Assembly (NCBI GenBank): GCA_949511625.1
Contig: CATFEX010000016.1
Coordinates: forward strand, 1-32,431
Source of the DNA: UBA11891 sp003533785
GTDB lineage: Bacteria; Bacteroidota; Bacteroidia; Flavobacteriales; Flavobacteriaceae
Reading direction: 5' to 3'
DNA length: 32,431 nucleotides
A program made the translations under genes and the position numbers. Under the pieces are notes generated by a model that was not told the origin of the DNA, searched no databases, and saw only the letters and a list, made by a program, of their open reading frames with translations. Positions 15,148 to 23,116 of this stretch are shown piece by piece (within the stretch, counting starts at the first letter, position 1; every line of letters starts with the position of its first letter).

Positions 15148-15918
15148 TTAGTCGTCTTTGGTCGCTTCTCCTTCTTCGGTACTCGAGTCCTCAGCAGGAG
15201 CTTCCTCAGCAGCAGTCTCATCAGCAGCAGTCTCATCAGCGGGTGCTTTTTCAGTACTAGCCACCTCGGCAGTAACTTCTTCAGCTGGAACTTCCTCAGC
15301 AATAACTTCTTCAGCTGGGGCTTCCTCAGAAGGAGCTTCTTCGGCAGTAACTTCTTCAGCTGGAGCTTCCTCAGCAGGAGCTTCTTCGACAGCAACTTCT
15401 TCAGCAGGAGCTTCCTCAGCAATAACTTCTTCAGCAGGGGCTTCATCAGTAGCAGCTTCTTCCGCTTCAGCAGCAGCTGCATCAGCCATTCGCTTTTCAT
15501 TGACAGCTTTTTCAGCAGCAAGGGCAGCGGCTTTAGCTTCTGCTTCAGCATTACTCAAGCCATCGACTTTTGCCTGGATCTTAGCTTCTTTTTCTTGCAG
15601 CCAAGCTTCAAATTTCTTTTCTGCTTCTTCAGCACTAAAGGCTCCTTTGCGAACGCCACCATTGAGATGGTGTTTCAGCATTACCCCTCTGTAGGACAAC
15701 AAAGTGCGTGCTGTGTCTGACGGTTGTGCCCCGTTTTCCAACCATTTGACGCAATTGTCAATATTGATTTCGACGGTAGCCGGATTGGTATTGGGATTGT
15801 AGATTCCTAATTTTTCTAGATAGCGACCATCGCGAGGAGAGCGATTGTCTGCGGCAACGACCCAGTAGAAGGGTTTTCCTTTTTTACCATGGCGTTGCAA
15901 TCGTATTCGTACTGGCAT
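15148..15918 (-). CDS. rpsP: 30S ribosomal protein S16 with long acidic repeat tail
   Basis: The start is the ATG at 15918 (256 residues) because MPVRIRLQRHGKKGKPFYWVV is the conserved S16 N-terminus, although the frame stays open further upstream. Residues 1-90 are a complete S16 core (RSPRDGRYLEKLGIYNPNTNP, DTARTLLSYRGVMLKHHL). Residues 93-147 form a charged, probably helical linker, and 148-256 an Ala/Glu/Pro-rich acidic tail with 10-residue repeats based on APAEEVxAEE. The usual bacterial S16 has about 80-90 residues, so the tail is well over half of the protein. Extended Ala/Glu tails occur on S16 in Bacteroidota, but the length varies. rimM follows 21 bases downstream. Confidence 0.95.
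   Translation of the reverse strand: MPVRIRLQRHGKKGKPFYWVVAADNRSPRDGRYLEKLGIYNPNTNPATVEINIDNCVKWLENGAQPSDTARTLLSYRGVMLKHHLNGGVRKGAFSAEEAEKKFEAWLQEKEAKIQAKVDGLSNAEAEAKAAALAAEKAVNEKRMADAAAAEAEEAATDEAPAEEVIAEEAPAEEVAVEEAPAEEAPAEEVTAEEAPSEEAPAEEVIAEEVPAEEVTAEVASTEKAPADETAADETAAEEAPAEDSSTEEGEATKDD
15262..15447 (-). repeat. rpsP: 30-base imperfect tandem repeats coding the S16 tail
   Basis: Imperfect repeats of about 30 bases encode APAEEV-(I/V/T)-(A/V)-E-E units at residues 158-219 of S16, with two shorter 6-residue units interspersed. Because all the codons are GCN/GAA-like, all six frames stay open here, which creates long Ser/Ala-rich and Leu/Lys-rich false ORFs. Confidence 0.85.
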
Positions 15919-15932
15919 GTCTATTAATTTGT

Positions 15933-15949
15933 GTGGGTACCCGACCCAC
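15933..15949 (-). promoter_or_regulatory. Hairpin in the rpsP leader
   Basis: GTGGGT (15933-15938) and ACCCAC (15944-15949) form a perfect 6-base-pair, GC-rich stem with a 5-base loop. It lies in the predicted 5' untranslated region, ending 15 bases before the rpsP start codon. It could regulate translation, for example by ribosomal-protein feedback; no consensus was tested. Confidence 0.4.
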
Positions 15950-15969
15950 GGGTTATTAATTTTGGACTG

Positions 15970-16000
15970 CAAACATAAGCAATTATGAGGGGACAACAAG
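15970..16000 (-). promoter_or_regulatory. Promoter of rpsP-rimM
   Basis: On the minus strand CTTG (15997-16000), exactly 19 bases, then TATGTTTG (15970-15977), an exact TAnnTTTG -7 box with a -33 box one base off TTTG. This is the best match to the Bacteroidota housekeeping promoter in the window. Predicted transcription would begin near 15963, giving a leader of about 45 bases that contains the hairpin. Confidence 0.7.
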
Positions 16001-16014
16001 GGGGATTGTAAAAT

Positions 16015-16022
16015 TATATTTG
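16015..16022 (+). promoter_or_regulatory. -7 element for tig-clpP-clpX
   Basis: TATATTTG is an exact TAnnTTTG box 34 bases before the trigger factor start. No TTTG lies 19 bases upstream, so only the -7 part is supported. It is back-to-back with the rpsP promoter. Confidence 0.4.
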
Positions 16023-16056
16023 TAGTTTTGCCCACTAAATTTCTGATTGCATATTC

Positions 16057-17382
16057 ATGGAAATAACTCATCAAGAACTGGACGCCCTCAATGCCGTGGT
16101 TACTATAAATGTAGCGCAAGAAGACTTTGCCAGCAAAGTCATAGAAGTCCTGAAAGATTACCGTAAAAAAGCCAATATTCCTGGTTTTAGAAAGGGCCAT
16201 GTTCCAATGGGTTTAATCAAAAAACAATACGAAACGGCGGTAAGCGCCGATGAGGTTAATAAATTGCTCAGGGAGTATTTAGATTCTTATTTAAAAGAAA
16301 AAGAATTCCAAATACTAGGCAATCCCTTGCCCAAAATGCAAGATGAAATTGACTGGAAAGCAGACGCCATCCAATTCGAATTTGAATTGGGCCTTTCCCC
16401 TTCGTTTGAAATTAATTTGAAATCCCGAAAGAAAGTAGTTCACTATCGAATCGAAGCCGATAAAAAAATGATTGAAGAGCAGCTTCAAAGCATTCAGAAA
16501 CAATACGGCAAATTAGTGGCAGAGAAAGAAGTTTCTGAAGGGGTAGAAATTACAGCGCAGTTTATAAATGAGGTAATGGAGATTGACAATACAGCCACCT
16601 TTGAATGGGAACAAATCAAAGGGAAAAAAAACCAATCGGCTTTCAAAGGCAAAGCGGTAGGCGATTCATTTTCTATATCTTCTAAAGGGCTTTTTGAGCC
16701 AGTGGTAGCACAACGCCTTTTGGGAATTTCAAACGATCAAGCAGCCAGCTTAAAAGAAGAGCTTTTAATTAGTTTGAAAGAGGTGAATACCCGCGAACTG
16801 GCCCCGCTGGATCAAGAATTATTTGATAAAATATACGAAGCGGGAACTGTAACTTCTGAAACTTCTTTAAAATCTAAAATTAAGGAGGGAATCGAAAAAC
16901 AATTTGAGCAGCAATCAGACCAAAAATTACTCAACGATATGACAGAGTATTTGGTGAAAAACACCAAATTTGACCTCCCTGCAGAATTCTTGAAGCGTTG
17001 GATTCAAAATTCAGGGGAGAAATCACTGACTGTAGAAGAGGCAGAAGAAGAATATAGCCGTTCCGAAAAAGGAATCCGTTATCAGCTGATCGAAGGAAAA
17101 CTAGTAGCCGATCACGAGTTACAAGTGCAGTTTGATGAAATGAAGGATTTTGCACGCAATATGATTACGATGCAAATGGCCCAATACGGACAAATGCCCC
17201 CCGAAGAAAAAGAAATGGAAGGTATCATTCTTCGAGTTTTGTCCAATGAAGAGGAAAGCCGTCGCTTGCAAGACCAACTGATGAGTCAAAAAATGCTTAC
17301 TTTTTACAAAAATAACGGTCCAATAAAAGAAAAAGTGATTTCCTTCGATGCCTTCATCAAAGAAGCCTACGGACAAGCGTAA
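16057..17382 (+). CDS. tig: Trigger factor (ribosome-associated chaperone)
   Basis: A 441-residue trigger factor. The N-terminal ribosome-binding domain carries IPGFRKGHVPMGLIKKQY at about residues 41-58; GFRKGHVP is the signature loop that docks on L23 at the exit tunnel. The C-terminal helical chaperone arm is visible (SLKSKIKEGIEKQFEQQSDQKLLNDMTEYLVKNTKFDLPAEFLKRWI). The middle part (~150-245), where E. coli has its FKBP-type prolyl isomerase, lacks obvious active-site features of that fold and may be inactive. clpP starts 27 bases later and clpX after it, so chaperone and protease are grouped, as in many bacteria. Confidence 0.93.
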   Translation: MEITHQELDALNAVVTINVAQEDFASKVIEVLKDYRKKANIPGFRKGHVPMGLIKKQYETAVSADEVNKLLREYLDSYLKEKEFQILGNPLPKMQDEIDWKADAIQFEFELGLSPSFEINLKSRKKVVHYRIEADKKMIEEQLQSIQKQYGKLVAEKEVSEGVEITAQFINEVMEIDNTATFEWEQIKGKKNQSAFKGKAVGDSFSISSKGLFEPVVAQRLLGISNDQAASLKEELLISLKEVNTRELAPLDQELFDKIYEAGTVTSETSLKSKIKEGIEKQFEQQSDQKLLNDMTEYLVKNTKFDLPAEFLKRWIQNSGEKSLTVEEAEEEYSRSEKGIRYQLIEGKLVADHELQVQFDEMKDFARNMITMQMAQYGQMPPEEKEMEGIILRVLSNEEESRRLQDQLMSQKMLTFYKNNGPIKEKVISFDAFIKEAYGQA

Positions 17383-17409
17383 TTTTTAGTATTTTTAAAA
17401 AAAACTTGC

Positions 17410-18066
17410 ATGAACTACGGAAAAGAATTTAAGAAATTTGCGATCAAGAAACACGGCATCAATGCGATGTACTACGATAAAATCGTGTCCAGCATGACTC
17501 CCTATATCATTGAAGAGAGACAGTTAAATGTCGCTCAGATGGATGTTTTCTCTCGTTTGATGATGGATCGTATTATGTTTTTAGGAACAGCCATAGACGA
17601 CAATGTGGCCAATATTATTCAAGCACAGCTACTTTTCTTACAAAGTGTTGATTCCAAGCGTGACATTCAGATGTATATAAATTCTCCTGGAGGGAGCGTT
17701 TATGCAGGTTTGGGAATCTATGACACCATGCAATTCATCAGCCCTGATGTGGCTACTATATGCACAGGAATTGCGGCCTCAATGGGGGCAGTATTACTTT
17801 GTGCAGGAACCGATGGCAAACGATCGGCACTTCCTCATTCGCGTGTGATGATCCATCAACCGCTTGGAGGAGCTCAAGGACAAGCCTCGGATATAGAAAT
17901 TACTGCCCGAGAAATACTGAAACTTAAAGACGAACTCTACGCTATCATTGCCAAACATTCGAAGCAAAGCGTTGAAAAAGTTCACGATGATTCCGATCGG
18001 GACTATTGGATGCGAGCCGAAGAAGCCAAAGCCTACGGCATGGTTGACGAAGTACTGAACGAATAG
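17410..18066 (+). CDS. clpP: ATP-dependent Clp protease proteolytic subunit
   Basis: A 218-residue serine protease of the ClpP family, forming a tetradecameric chamber with ClpX or other Clp ATPases in the cytoplasm. The catalytic triad is visible: Ser124 (AASMGA), His149 (VMIHQPLGG) and Asp198 (DRDYW), with the same spacing as E. coli Ser97/His122/Asp171. The oligomer/handle region INSPGGSVYAGLGIYDTMQ is intact. There is an N-terminal extension of about 27 residues relative to E. coli numbering, probably a propeptide that is cleaved. It lies between tig and clpX with 27 and 23 base gaps. Confidence 0.96.
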   Translation: MNYGKEFKKFAIKKHGINAMYYDKIVSSMTPYIIEERQLNVAQMDVFSRLMMDRIMFLGTAIDDNVANIIQAQLLFLQSVDSKRDIQMYINSPGGSVYAGLGIYDTMQFISPDVATICTGIAASMGAVLLCAGTDGKRSALPHSRVMIHQPLGGAQGQASDIEITAREILKLKDELYAIIAKHSKQSVEKVHDDSDRDYWMRAEEAKAYGMVDEVLNE

Positions 18067-18089
18067 TAACCCCCACACAATTTCTTACT

Positions 18090-19313
18090 ATGGAAAAAGA
18101 TCACCTAAGCTGTTCCTTCTGCGGCCTTTCTAAGCCCCAAACCGAATTATTGGTTGCAGGGATGGATGCACACATCTGTGATAAATGCATTGAGCAAGCC
18201 CATCATATTGTTCAAGAGGAAAACAAATCATCTCCCAATAATTTTAATGTAGACCTTAAGCCTCCAAAAGAAATTCGCACCTTTTTAGACACATACGTTA
18301 TTGGACAAGACGGAGCCAAAAAAACACTATCAGTAGCTGTCTACAATCACTACAAAAGAATCCAATTACTTCAGGAAAAAAATGAAGTAGAATTACAAAA
18401 AAGTAATGTGTTGCTGGTCGGACCTACAGGGACAGGCAAGACATTAATGGCACAGACCATAGCCAAACTATTGAAAGTACCAATAGCTATTGTAGATGCA
18501 ACGGTGTTAACCGAAGCTGGCTATGTAGGAGAAGATGTTGAGAGCATTCTCACTCGGCTTTTGCAGGCGGCAGATCACGATGTGGAACGTGCCCAATTAG
18601 GAATTGTTTTTATAGATGAATTGGACAAGATAGCTCGCAAAAGCGATAATCCTTCCATCACACGAGACGTCTCTGGCGAGGGAGTACAGCAAGCCTTGCT
18701 TAAGCTTTTGGAAGGGACAGTAGTCAATGTTCCCCCCAAAGGCGGTCGCAAACATCCCGATCAAAAATTCATTGAGGTTGATACCTCCAATATATTATTT
18801 ATTGCAGGAGGTGCTTTTGACGGAATTGAGCGAAGTATTAATAAACGACTCAATCTTCAAGCCATCGGGTACAATACCCAAAAAGAATTAGAAAATATCG
18901 ATGGAGATAATCTTTTGCGTTACATCACTCCCAAAGATGTCCGTTCATTTGGTTTGATCCCAGAAATTATCGGTCGTCTCCCTGTGCTGACGCATATGAA
19001 CCCATTAGATAGAGAGGCGCTCAAAGCCATACTAACTCAACCCAAAAACGCCTTAACGAAGCAATACCAGCTTTTGTTTGAAATGGACGGTATTGAATTA
19101 ACGTTCACTTCAGGGGCTTTGGAATTCATAGTGCAACAAGCCATGGATTATAACCTCGGCGCTCGTGGACTGCGTTCTCTATGTGAGTCTATTCTAACAG
19201 AAGCGATGTATAGCCTTCCCAATACGGAGACCAAAACTTTAAAGGTGACTAAAACCTATGCAGAAGAACGACTAAGGAAAGCCGATCTCCCCGCACTCAA
19301 AGCGGTATCTTAA
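18090..19313 (+). CDS. clpX: ATP-dependent Clp protease ATP-binding subunit ClpX
   Basis: A 407-residue AAA+ unfoldase. The N-terminal C4 zinc domain has Cys8, Cys11, Cys30 and Cys33 (SCSFCGL, HICDKC). Walker A is GPTGTGKT (111-118), the pore loop GYVG (144-147), Walker B VFIDEL (173-178), the RKH loop GGRKHPD, and sensor/arginine-finger region RSFGLIPEIIGRLPVL. It recognises and unfolds substrates and feeds them to ClpP. It is third in the tig-clpP-clpX unit; the stop codon overlaps that of the convergent GH3-family gene by 4 bases, leaving no separate terminator. Confidence 0.97.
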   Translation: MEKDHLSCSFCGLSKPQTELLVAGMDAHICDKCIEQAHHIVQEENKSSPNNFNVDLKPPKEIRTFLDTYVIGQDGAKKTLSVAVYNHYKRIQLLQEKNEVELQKSNVLLVGPTGTGKTLMAQTIAKLLKVPIAIVDATVLTEAGYVGEDVESILTRLLQAADHDVERAQLGIVFIDELDKIARKSDNPSITRDVSGEGVQQALLKLLEGTVVNVPPKGGRKHPDQKFIEVDTSNILFIAGGAFDGIERSINKRLNLQAIGYNTQKELENIDGDNLLRYITPKDVRSFGLIPEIIGRLPVLTHMNPLDREALKAILTQPKNALTKQYQLLFEMDGIELTFTSGALEFIVQQAMDYNLGARGLRSLCESILTEAMYSLPNTETKTLKVTKTYAEERLRKADLPALKAVS

Positions 19314-20821
19314 CAGTGGGCCAACAATTCGTCTAAGTATTTTCTTGAATTGGACAAACGAGGCACCTTGTGTTGCCCTCCTAGCTTCTTCTTAGATTCC
19401 AACCATTGATAGAACAATCCTTTGGGAGCCACTTGAATTTTTGGTGATAGCAACGTTATATCTTTATAACGTTTGGCTTGATAATCTGAATTGAGATTTT
19501 GCAACTCTCGGTCAAGTATTTGTGCAAAATGGTCAAGGTCACATGGGGTACTGGCAAATTCGATCAACCATTCATGTCCTCCTTTTTCATGACCATTCAT
19601 GAATATTGGGCCTACTGTATAGTCTAGGATTTGAACTCCAGTATCGGCTGCGGTTGTGGCCAATGCTCTTTCTGCATTTTCCACCATCAGTTCTTCACCA
19701 AATACATTTATGAATTGCTTGGTCCTTCCACTCACGCGAATTCGATAGGGATGAAGACTTGTAAACCGAATTGTATCTCCAATGCGGTAGCGCCATAATC
19801 CTCCATTGGTTGTGATGACCAATTCATAGACTTGATCCAAGGTTACTTCCCATAAAGCCAATGTTTTGGGTTGTTTTTCACCCCATTCTTCTTGGGGAAT
19901 AAATTCATAAAAAATTCCATAGTCCAACATCAATAACAAATCGGATGAATCGTTTTGATCTTGGATGGCAAAAAACCCTTCCGAAGCATTGTAGATTTCA
20001 TAGTATTTAAAGTTTGGTTTGGGAAAAAGTTGTTGGTACTGTTCCCGATAGGGTTCGAAACTCACCCCCCCATGAAAGTATACTTCCGCTTGGGGCCATA
20101 GGTCGTGAATATGATTTTTTTTAGCCTCAGATAAGGCTTGTTGCAAAAGCACCAACATCCAAGAGGGCACCCCTGCGAGGCTAGTTACTTTTTCTTCCAT
20201 TGACTCCTTTAGAATAGCTTTCATTTTGGCTTCCCATTCGGGCATCAAAGCGGTTTTTTGACTGGGAGTGCTGCTGAGTTCCGCCCAAAAGGGGAGATTG
20301 TCTATGATGATTGCAGAGAGATCACCAAAATAGCTGGAGTTATTGTGATAGAGATCGCTGCTTCCTCCAAGCCGTAAGCATTTGCCAGTGAGCAGCTGGG
20401 ATTCACTATTGTTATTGAAATACAAAGAGAGCATGTCTTTTCCAGCCTTGTAATGACAGTTTTCTAAAGAAGCAGAACTCACAGGGATGAATTTGCTCTG
20501 AGCTCCAGTAGTCCCACTAGATTTGGCAAACCACTTAATACTTCCCGGCCAGAAAATATTTTGAACTCCTTTTCGCGACAGTTGAATTTCATTTTGTATG
20601 TCTTCGTAACGTACTAATGGAATTCGCTTCGAAAAGGTAGTGTAATCCTTGATGGATTTAAAATCGTACTGAATTCCGTAGTGCGTTTGGGAAGCTTCAT
20701 CCAGCAAGCCATGAAGAACTTCCTGCTGTACTTCGTGAGGGAACTTAATAAAAAGTTCGATTTGGTGGATTCGTTTTTTAAGAAACCAAGAAGCGATAGA
20801 ATTGAATAAGGGGATTGGCAT
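19310..20821 (-). CDS. GH3 (auxin-responsive) family acyl-adenylating protein
   Basis: A 503-residue member of the plant-type GH3 family (PF03321), within the adenylate-forming ANL superfamily. The ATP/AMP-binding motif is FAKSSGTTGAQSKFIPVS at about residues 114-131. Later motifs are YNASEGFFAIQ and LWRYRIGDTIRFTSLHPYRIRVSGRTKQFINVFGEEL, the hinge and C-terminal domain region. Plant GH3 enzymes join amino acids to acyl acids; bacterial homologues, which are widespread in Bacteroidota, have no firmly known substrate. The protein is complete in length. It is convergent with clpX and has its own upstream region with an inverted repeat. Confidence 0.88.
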   Translation of the reverse strand: MPIPLFNSIASWFLKKRIHQIELFIKFPHEVQQEVLHGLLDEASQTHYGIQYDFKSIKDYTTFSKRIPLVRYEDIQNEIQLSRKGVQNIFWPGSIKWFAKSSGTTGAQSKFIPVSSASLENCHYKAGKDMLSLYFNNNSESQLLTGKCLRLGGSSDLYHNNSSYFGDLSAIIIDNLPFWAELSSTPSQKTALMPEWEAKMKAILKESMEEKVTSLAGVPSWMLVLLQQALSEAKKNHIHDLWPQAEVYFHGGVSFEPYREQYQQLFPKPNFKYYEIYNASEGFFAIQDQNDSSDLLLMLDYGIFYEFIPQEEWGEKQPKTLALWEVTLDQVYELVITTNGGLWRYRIGDTIRFTSLHPYRIRVSGRTKQFINVFGEELMVENAERALATTAADTGVQILDYTVGPIFMNGHEKGGHEWLIEFASTPCDLDHFAQILDRELQNLNSDYQAKRYKDITLLSPKIQVAPKGLFYQWLESKKKLGGQHKVPRLSNSRKYLDELLAHC

Positions 20822-20857
20822 ACAAATGGTATCTTTAATGTAAAAATAGCAAAATTC

Positions 20858-20875
20858 GTTTCGTCAACTCGAAAC
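20858..20875. repeat. Short perfect inverted repeat between divergent genes
   Basis: GTTTCG (20858-20863) and CGAAAC (20870-20875) form a perfect 6-base inverted repeat with a 6-base spacer, in the 77-base region between the divergent GH3-family and DUF2797 genes. It could be an operator or a small hairpin; it may also be chance. Confidence 0.35.
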
Positions 20876-20898
20876 AGTTTGTAATCAAATCAACACTC

Positions 20899-21693
20899 AT
20901 GGTCTTTCACAGCCTTTTAAAAAAAATGATAACGGAAATACACACACCAGTTCATTATTTTTTGGATTGTGAGGGAGATGTATTACTAGTTCACGATTGC
21001 GTCGGACGTAAAATATCTCTTGCACTGAAGGGCACTCAGTGCTTGCATTGCAACAACGTCAAACCCATTTTCCGACAGGGTTTTTGTCAATCTTGCTTTT
21101 TTGAAATTCCCCAAGCTGCAGACTGGGTCATGCGTCCAGAATTGAGCAAAGCACATTTAGATATTGAAGACCGAGATTTGAATTATGAAAAAAAAGTGCA
21201 ATTGCAACCTCATATTGTCTATTTGGCATTGAGCAGCCATCTTAAGGTGGGAATCACAAGAAAAAGTCAAGTACCAACCCGATGGATTGATCAAGGAGCT
21301 CACCAAGCGCTTGCCCTACTTGAAGTTCCCAATCGTTACCTTTCTGGGGTGGCTGAAGTGGCATTGAAATCCATTTTTTCAGACAAAACCAATTGGCGAA
21401 AAATGCTCCAAAATGAAAAAGAACCTGTCGACTGGAACGCAGCACGAAAACAATTTATCGCACACCTACCTGAAGAGCTAATGCCTTATCTTCAATCCGA
21501 ACAGGTTCCAACCGAAATTGCGTATCCTGTAGAACAATATCCTCAGAAAGTCAAAAGTTTGAACTTGAGTAAATCACCAAGCTATTCTGGCAAATTGGTA
21601 GGAGTGAAAGGGCAATACCTGCTATTTGAAGATCAAACCGTTTTCAATGTGCGTTCTAACGAAGGGCATCGCCTAACGATTACTATCGCTTAG
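20899..21693 (+). CDS. DUF2797 family protein with zinc-ribbon-like motif
   Basis: A 264-residue protein matching the DUF2797 family (PF10977). The N-terminal LLKKMITEI supports the start at 20899 rather than the internal ATG. A CLHCNNVKP...GFCQSCF arrangement (about residues 48-69) looks like a four-cysteine zinc site. The central region contains IVYLALSSHLKVGITRKSQVPTRWIDQGA, which resembles the GIY-YIG-like core of this family. No function is firmly known. Its stop shares bases with the convergent rluF gene. The protein is probably cytoplasmic, as no signal peptide is seen. Confidence 0.8.
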   Translation: MVFHSLLKKMITEIHTPVHYFLDCEGDVLLVHDCVGRKISLALKGTQCLHCNNVKPIFRQGFCQSCFFEIPQAADWVMRPELSKAHLDIEDRDLNYEKKVQLQPHIVYLALSSHLKVGITRKSQVPTRWIDQGAHQALALLEVPNRYLSGVAEVALKSIFSDKTNWRKMLQNEKEPVDWNAARKQFIAHLPEELMPYLQSEQVPTEIAYPVEQYPQKVKSLNLSKSPSYSGKLVGVKGQYLLFEDQTVFNVRSNEGHRLTITIA

Positions 21694-22415
21694 TGGTGCT
21701 TTTTGGAGTTTTTTACACCTCGTTGAATGTCCTGAATTTCTTTGGCAGTCAAATGACGCCAATGACCTACTTCGGTATCGAGAGAGACATTCATGATCCG
21801 CACTCGTTTCAAATTAGTCACACGATAACCCAAGTATTCGCACATCCGTCGAATCTGGCGGTTCAGTCCTTGTGTTAATACGATTCGGAATTCTTGCTTG
21901 CGGGTTTGTTTTACCCAACACTTTCGTGTAACGGTACCTAGAATGGGAATTCCATTTTGCATTTTTTTGATAAATTCAGCTGTGATGGATTTATTCACTT
22001 GCACCACATATTCTTTTTCGTGTTTGTTGTGTGCGCGGAGTATTTTATTGACAATATCACCGTCATTCGTCAAAAATATCAAGCCCTCGCTGGGTTTGTC
22101 TAGGCGCCCAATCGGAAAAATCCGACTGGGGTAGTTGATGAAATCGATGATATTGTTTTTTTCTACACGAGTATCGGTGGTGCAAACAATTCCAACGGGC
22201 TTATTAAATGCCAGATAGACAGGCTTTTTTCTTTGCGAATTCATTGCGACACCATCAACAGTAACACGATCCTTTGGAGTAACCTTGGTTCCCATTTCAA
22301 TTTTCCTACCATTGACTTGTACTCGACCGGCTGCAATAAGTTTATCCGCTTCCCGCCGGGAACAGTAGCCTATTTCGCTGAGATACTTATTGATTCGGAT
22401 GGGTTCTGAAGTCAT
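21690..22415 (-). CDS. rluF: 23S rRNA pseudouridine synthase, RluF-type
   Basis: A 241-residue RNA-modifying enzyme. The N-terminal S4 RNA-binding domain (residues ~5-60: INKYLSEIGYCSRREADKLIAAGRVQVNG) precedes the RsuA/RluB/E/F catalytic domain. The catalytic aspartate is in GRLDKPSEGLIFLTNDGD, and GLNRQIRRMCEYLGYRVTNLKRVRI is the conserved late motif. The segment before the catalytic motif (DFINYPSRIFP) favours RluF, which in E. coli modifies U2604 of 23S rRNA. It is one base downstream of the yhhQ-like gene in a minus-strand run sppA-yhhQ-rluF. Confidence 0.88.
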   Translation of the reverse strand: MTSEPIRINKYLSEIGYCSRREADKLIAAGRVQVNGRKIEMGTKVTPKDRVTVDGVAMNSQRKKPVYLAFNKPVGIVCTTDTRVEKNNIIDFINYPSRIFPIGRLDKPSEGLIFLTNDGDIVNKILRAHNKHEKEYVVQVNKSITAEFIKKMQNGIPILGTVTRKCWVKQTRKQEFRIVLTQGLNRQIRRMCEYLGYRVTNLKRVRIMNVSLDTEVGHWRHLTAKEIQDIQRGVKNSKKHH

Positions 22416-22416
22416 C

Positions 22417-23115
22417 TTAGGAAATTTCTTCGTTTATAGCCAACCCAAAACGTTTACGAAAAAGACCAACAGCAAGATAAAGAAATGGGGTATCTATGGC
22501 AGCAACAAGCACTTTAAATAGAAAACTTGACAATACCAACCCCCAAAATAGATCCCAAGGAAGCACCTTAAACATACACAAGAGGAGGATGACGGTGAAG
22601 GTGTCAATAAATTGAGAACTGAATGTCGAAAAATTATTTCTAAGCCAGAGCATTCTCCCTTGTGTGAGCTGCTTCCAAAAATGGTAGAGACGTATATCTA
22701 TGAATTGAGCAAAAAGGTAGGCTAGCATAGAAGCTAGAACTGCTAATGGCGAAAGTGAAAACACCTTTTTGAAGGTCGCATCATCGATAGGGGAGTTGAC
22801 CGAAGCAGGTGCAGCATCGCCGAGCAACAGAATACCCATTGAAAAGAAAGAGGCAAAAATTCCAGCAACCACCACTTGATTAGCTTTTTTACGCCCATAA
22901 ATTTCTGAGATCAGGTCGGTGATCAGAAAGGTGATGGGATAGGGCAGGATGCCCACTGAAAGTTCAAAAAGGGAAACTCCAAAAAAAGATAAGTCTAGCG
23001 GTTGCCAAACAAAAAACTTTTGAAAAATGAGATTGGAAACAACCAATGAAGTGATAAAGAGCGCTGCTAGAAACAAATAAATTGTCTCGGCCAGCGTGCG
23101 GTCTTTGGGCGTCAT
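22417..23115 (-). CDS. yhhQ: Queuosine precursor transporter, YhhQ family
   Basis: A 232-residue polytopic membrane protein of the VUT/YhhQ family (PF02592), with about six hydrophobic segments. Landmarks are LLITDLISEIYGRKKANQVV-like text (here FLITDLISEIYGRKKANQVV), LAYLFAQFIDIRLYHFWKQLT, and WLRNNFSTFSSQFIDTFTVILL. YhhQ imports queuosine precursors (preQ0/preQ1) used in tRNA wobble modification. The start is the ATG at 23115, one base before the sppA stop codon on the other side of the boundary, so it is co-transcribed with sppA and rluF. Confidence 0.88.
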   Translation of the reverse strand: MTPKDRTLAETIYLFLAALFITSLVVSNLIFQKFFVWQPLDLSFFGVSLFELSVGILPYPITFLITDLISEIYGRKKANQVVVAGIFASFFSMGILLLGDAAPASVNSPIDDATFKKVFSLSPLAVLASMLAYLFAQFIDIRLYHFWKQLTQGRMLWLRNNFSTFSSQFIDTFTVILLLCMFKVLPWDLFWGLVLSSFLFKVLVAAIDTPFLYLAVGLFRKRFGLAINEEIS

Positions 23116-23116
23116 A

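Noticed and set aside
15262..15447. CRISPR-like array
   Set aside because: The repeats have no unique spacers and are in-frame coding units of S16.
15019..15720. Long plus-strand Ser/Phe-rich and Ser/Ala-rich frames and a minus-strand Leu/Lys-rich frame over rpsP
   Set aside because: They are mirror images of the S16 tail repeats; periodic GCN/GAA codons keep all frames open.
15919..16200. Upstream extension of the rpsP frame by 94 codons
   Set aside because: The S16 N-terminus MPVRIRLQRHG is at 15918, a promoter lies at 15970-16000, and the extension runs antisense into tig.
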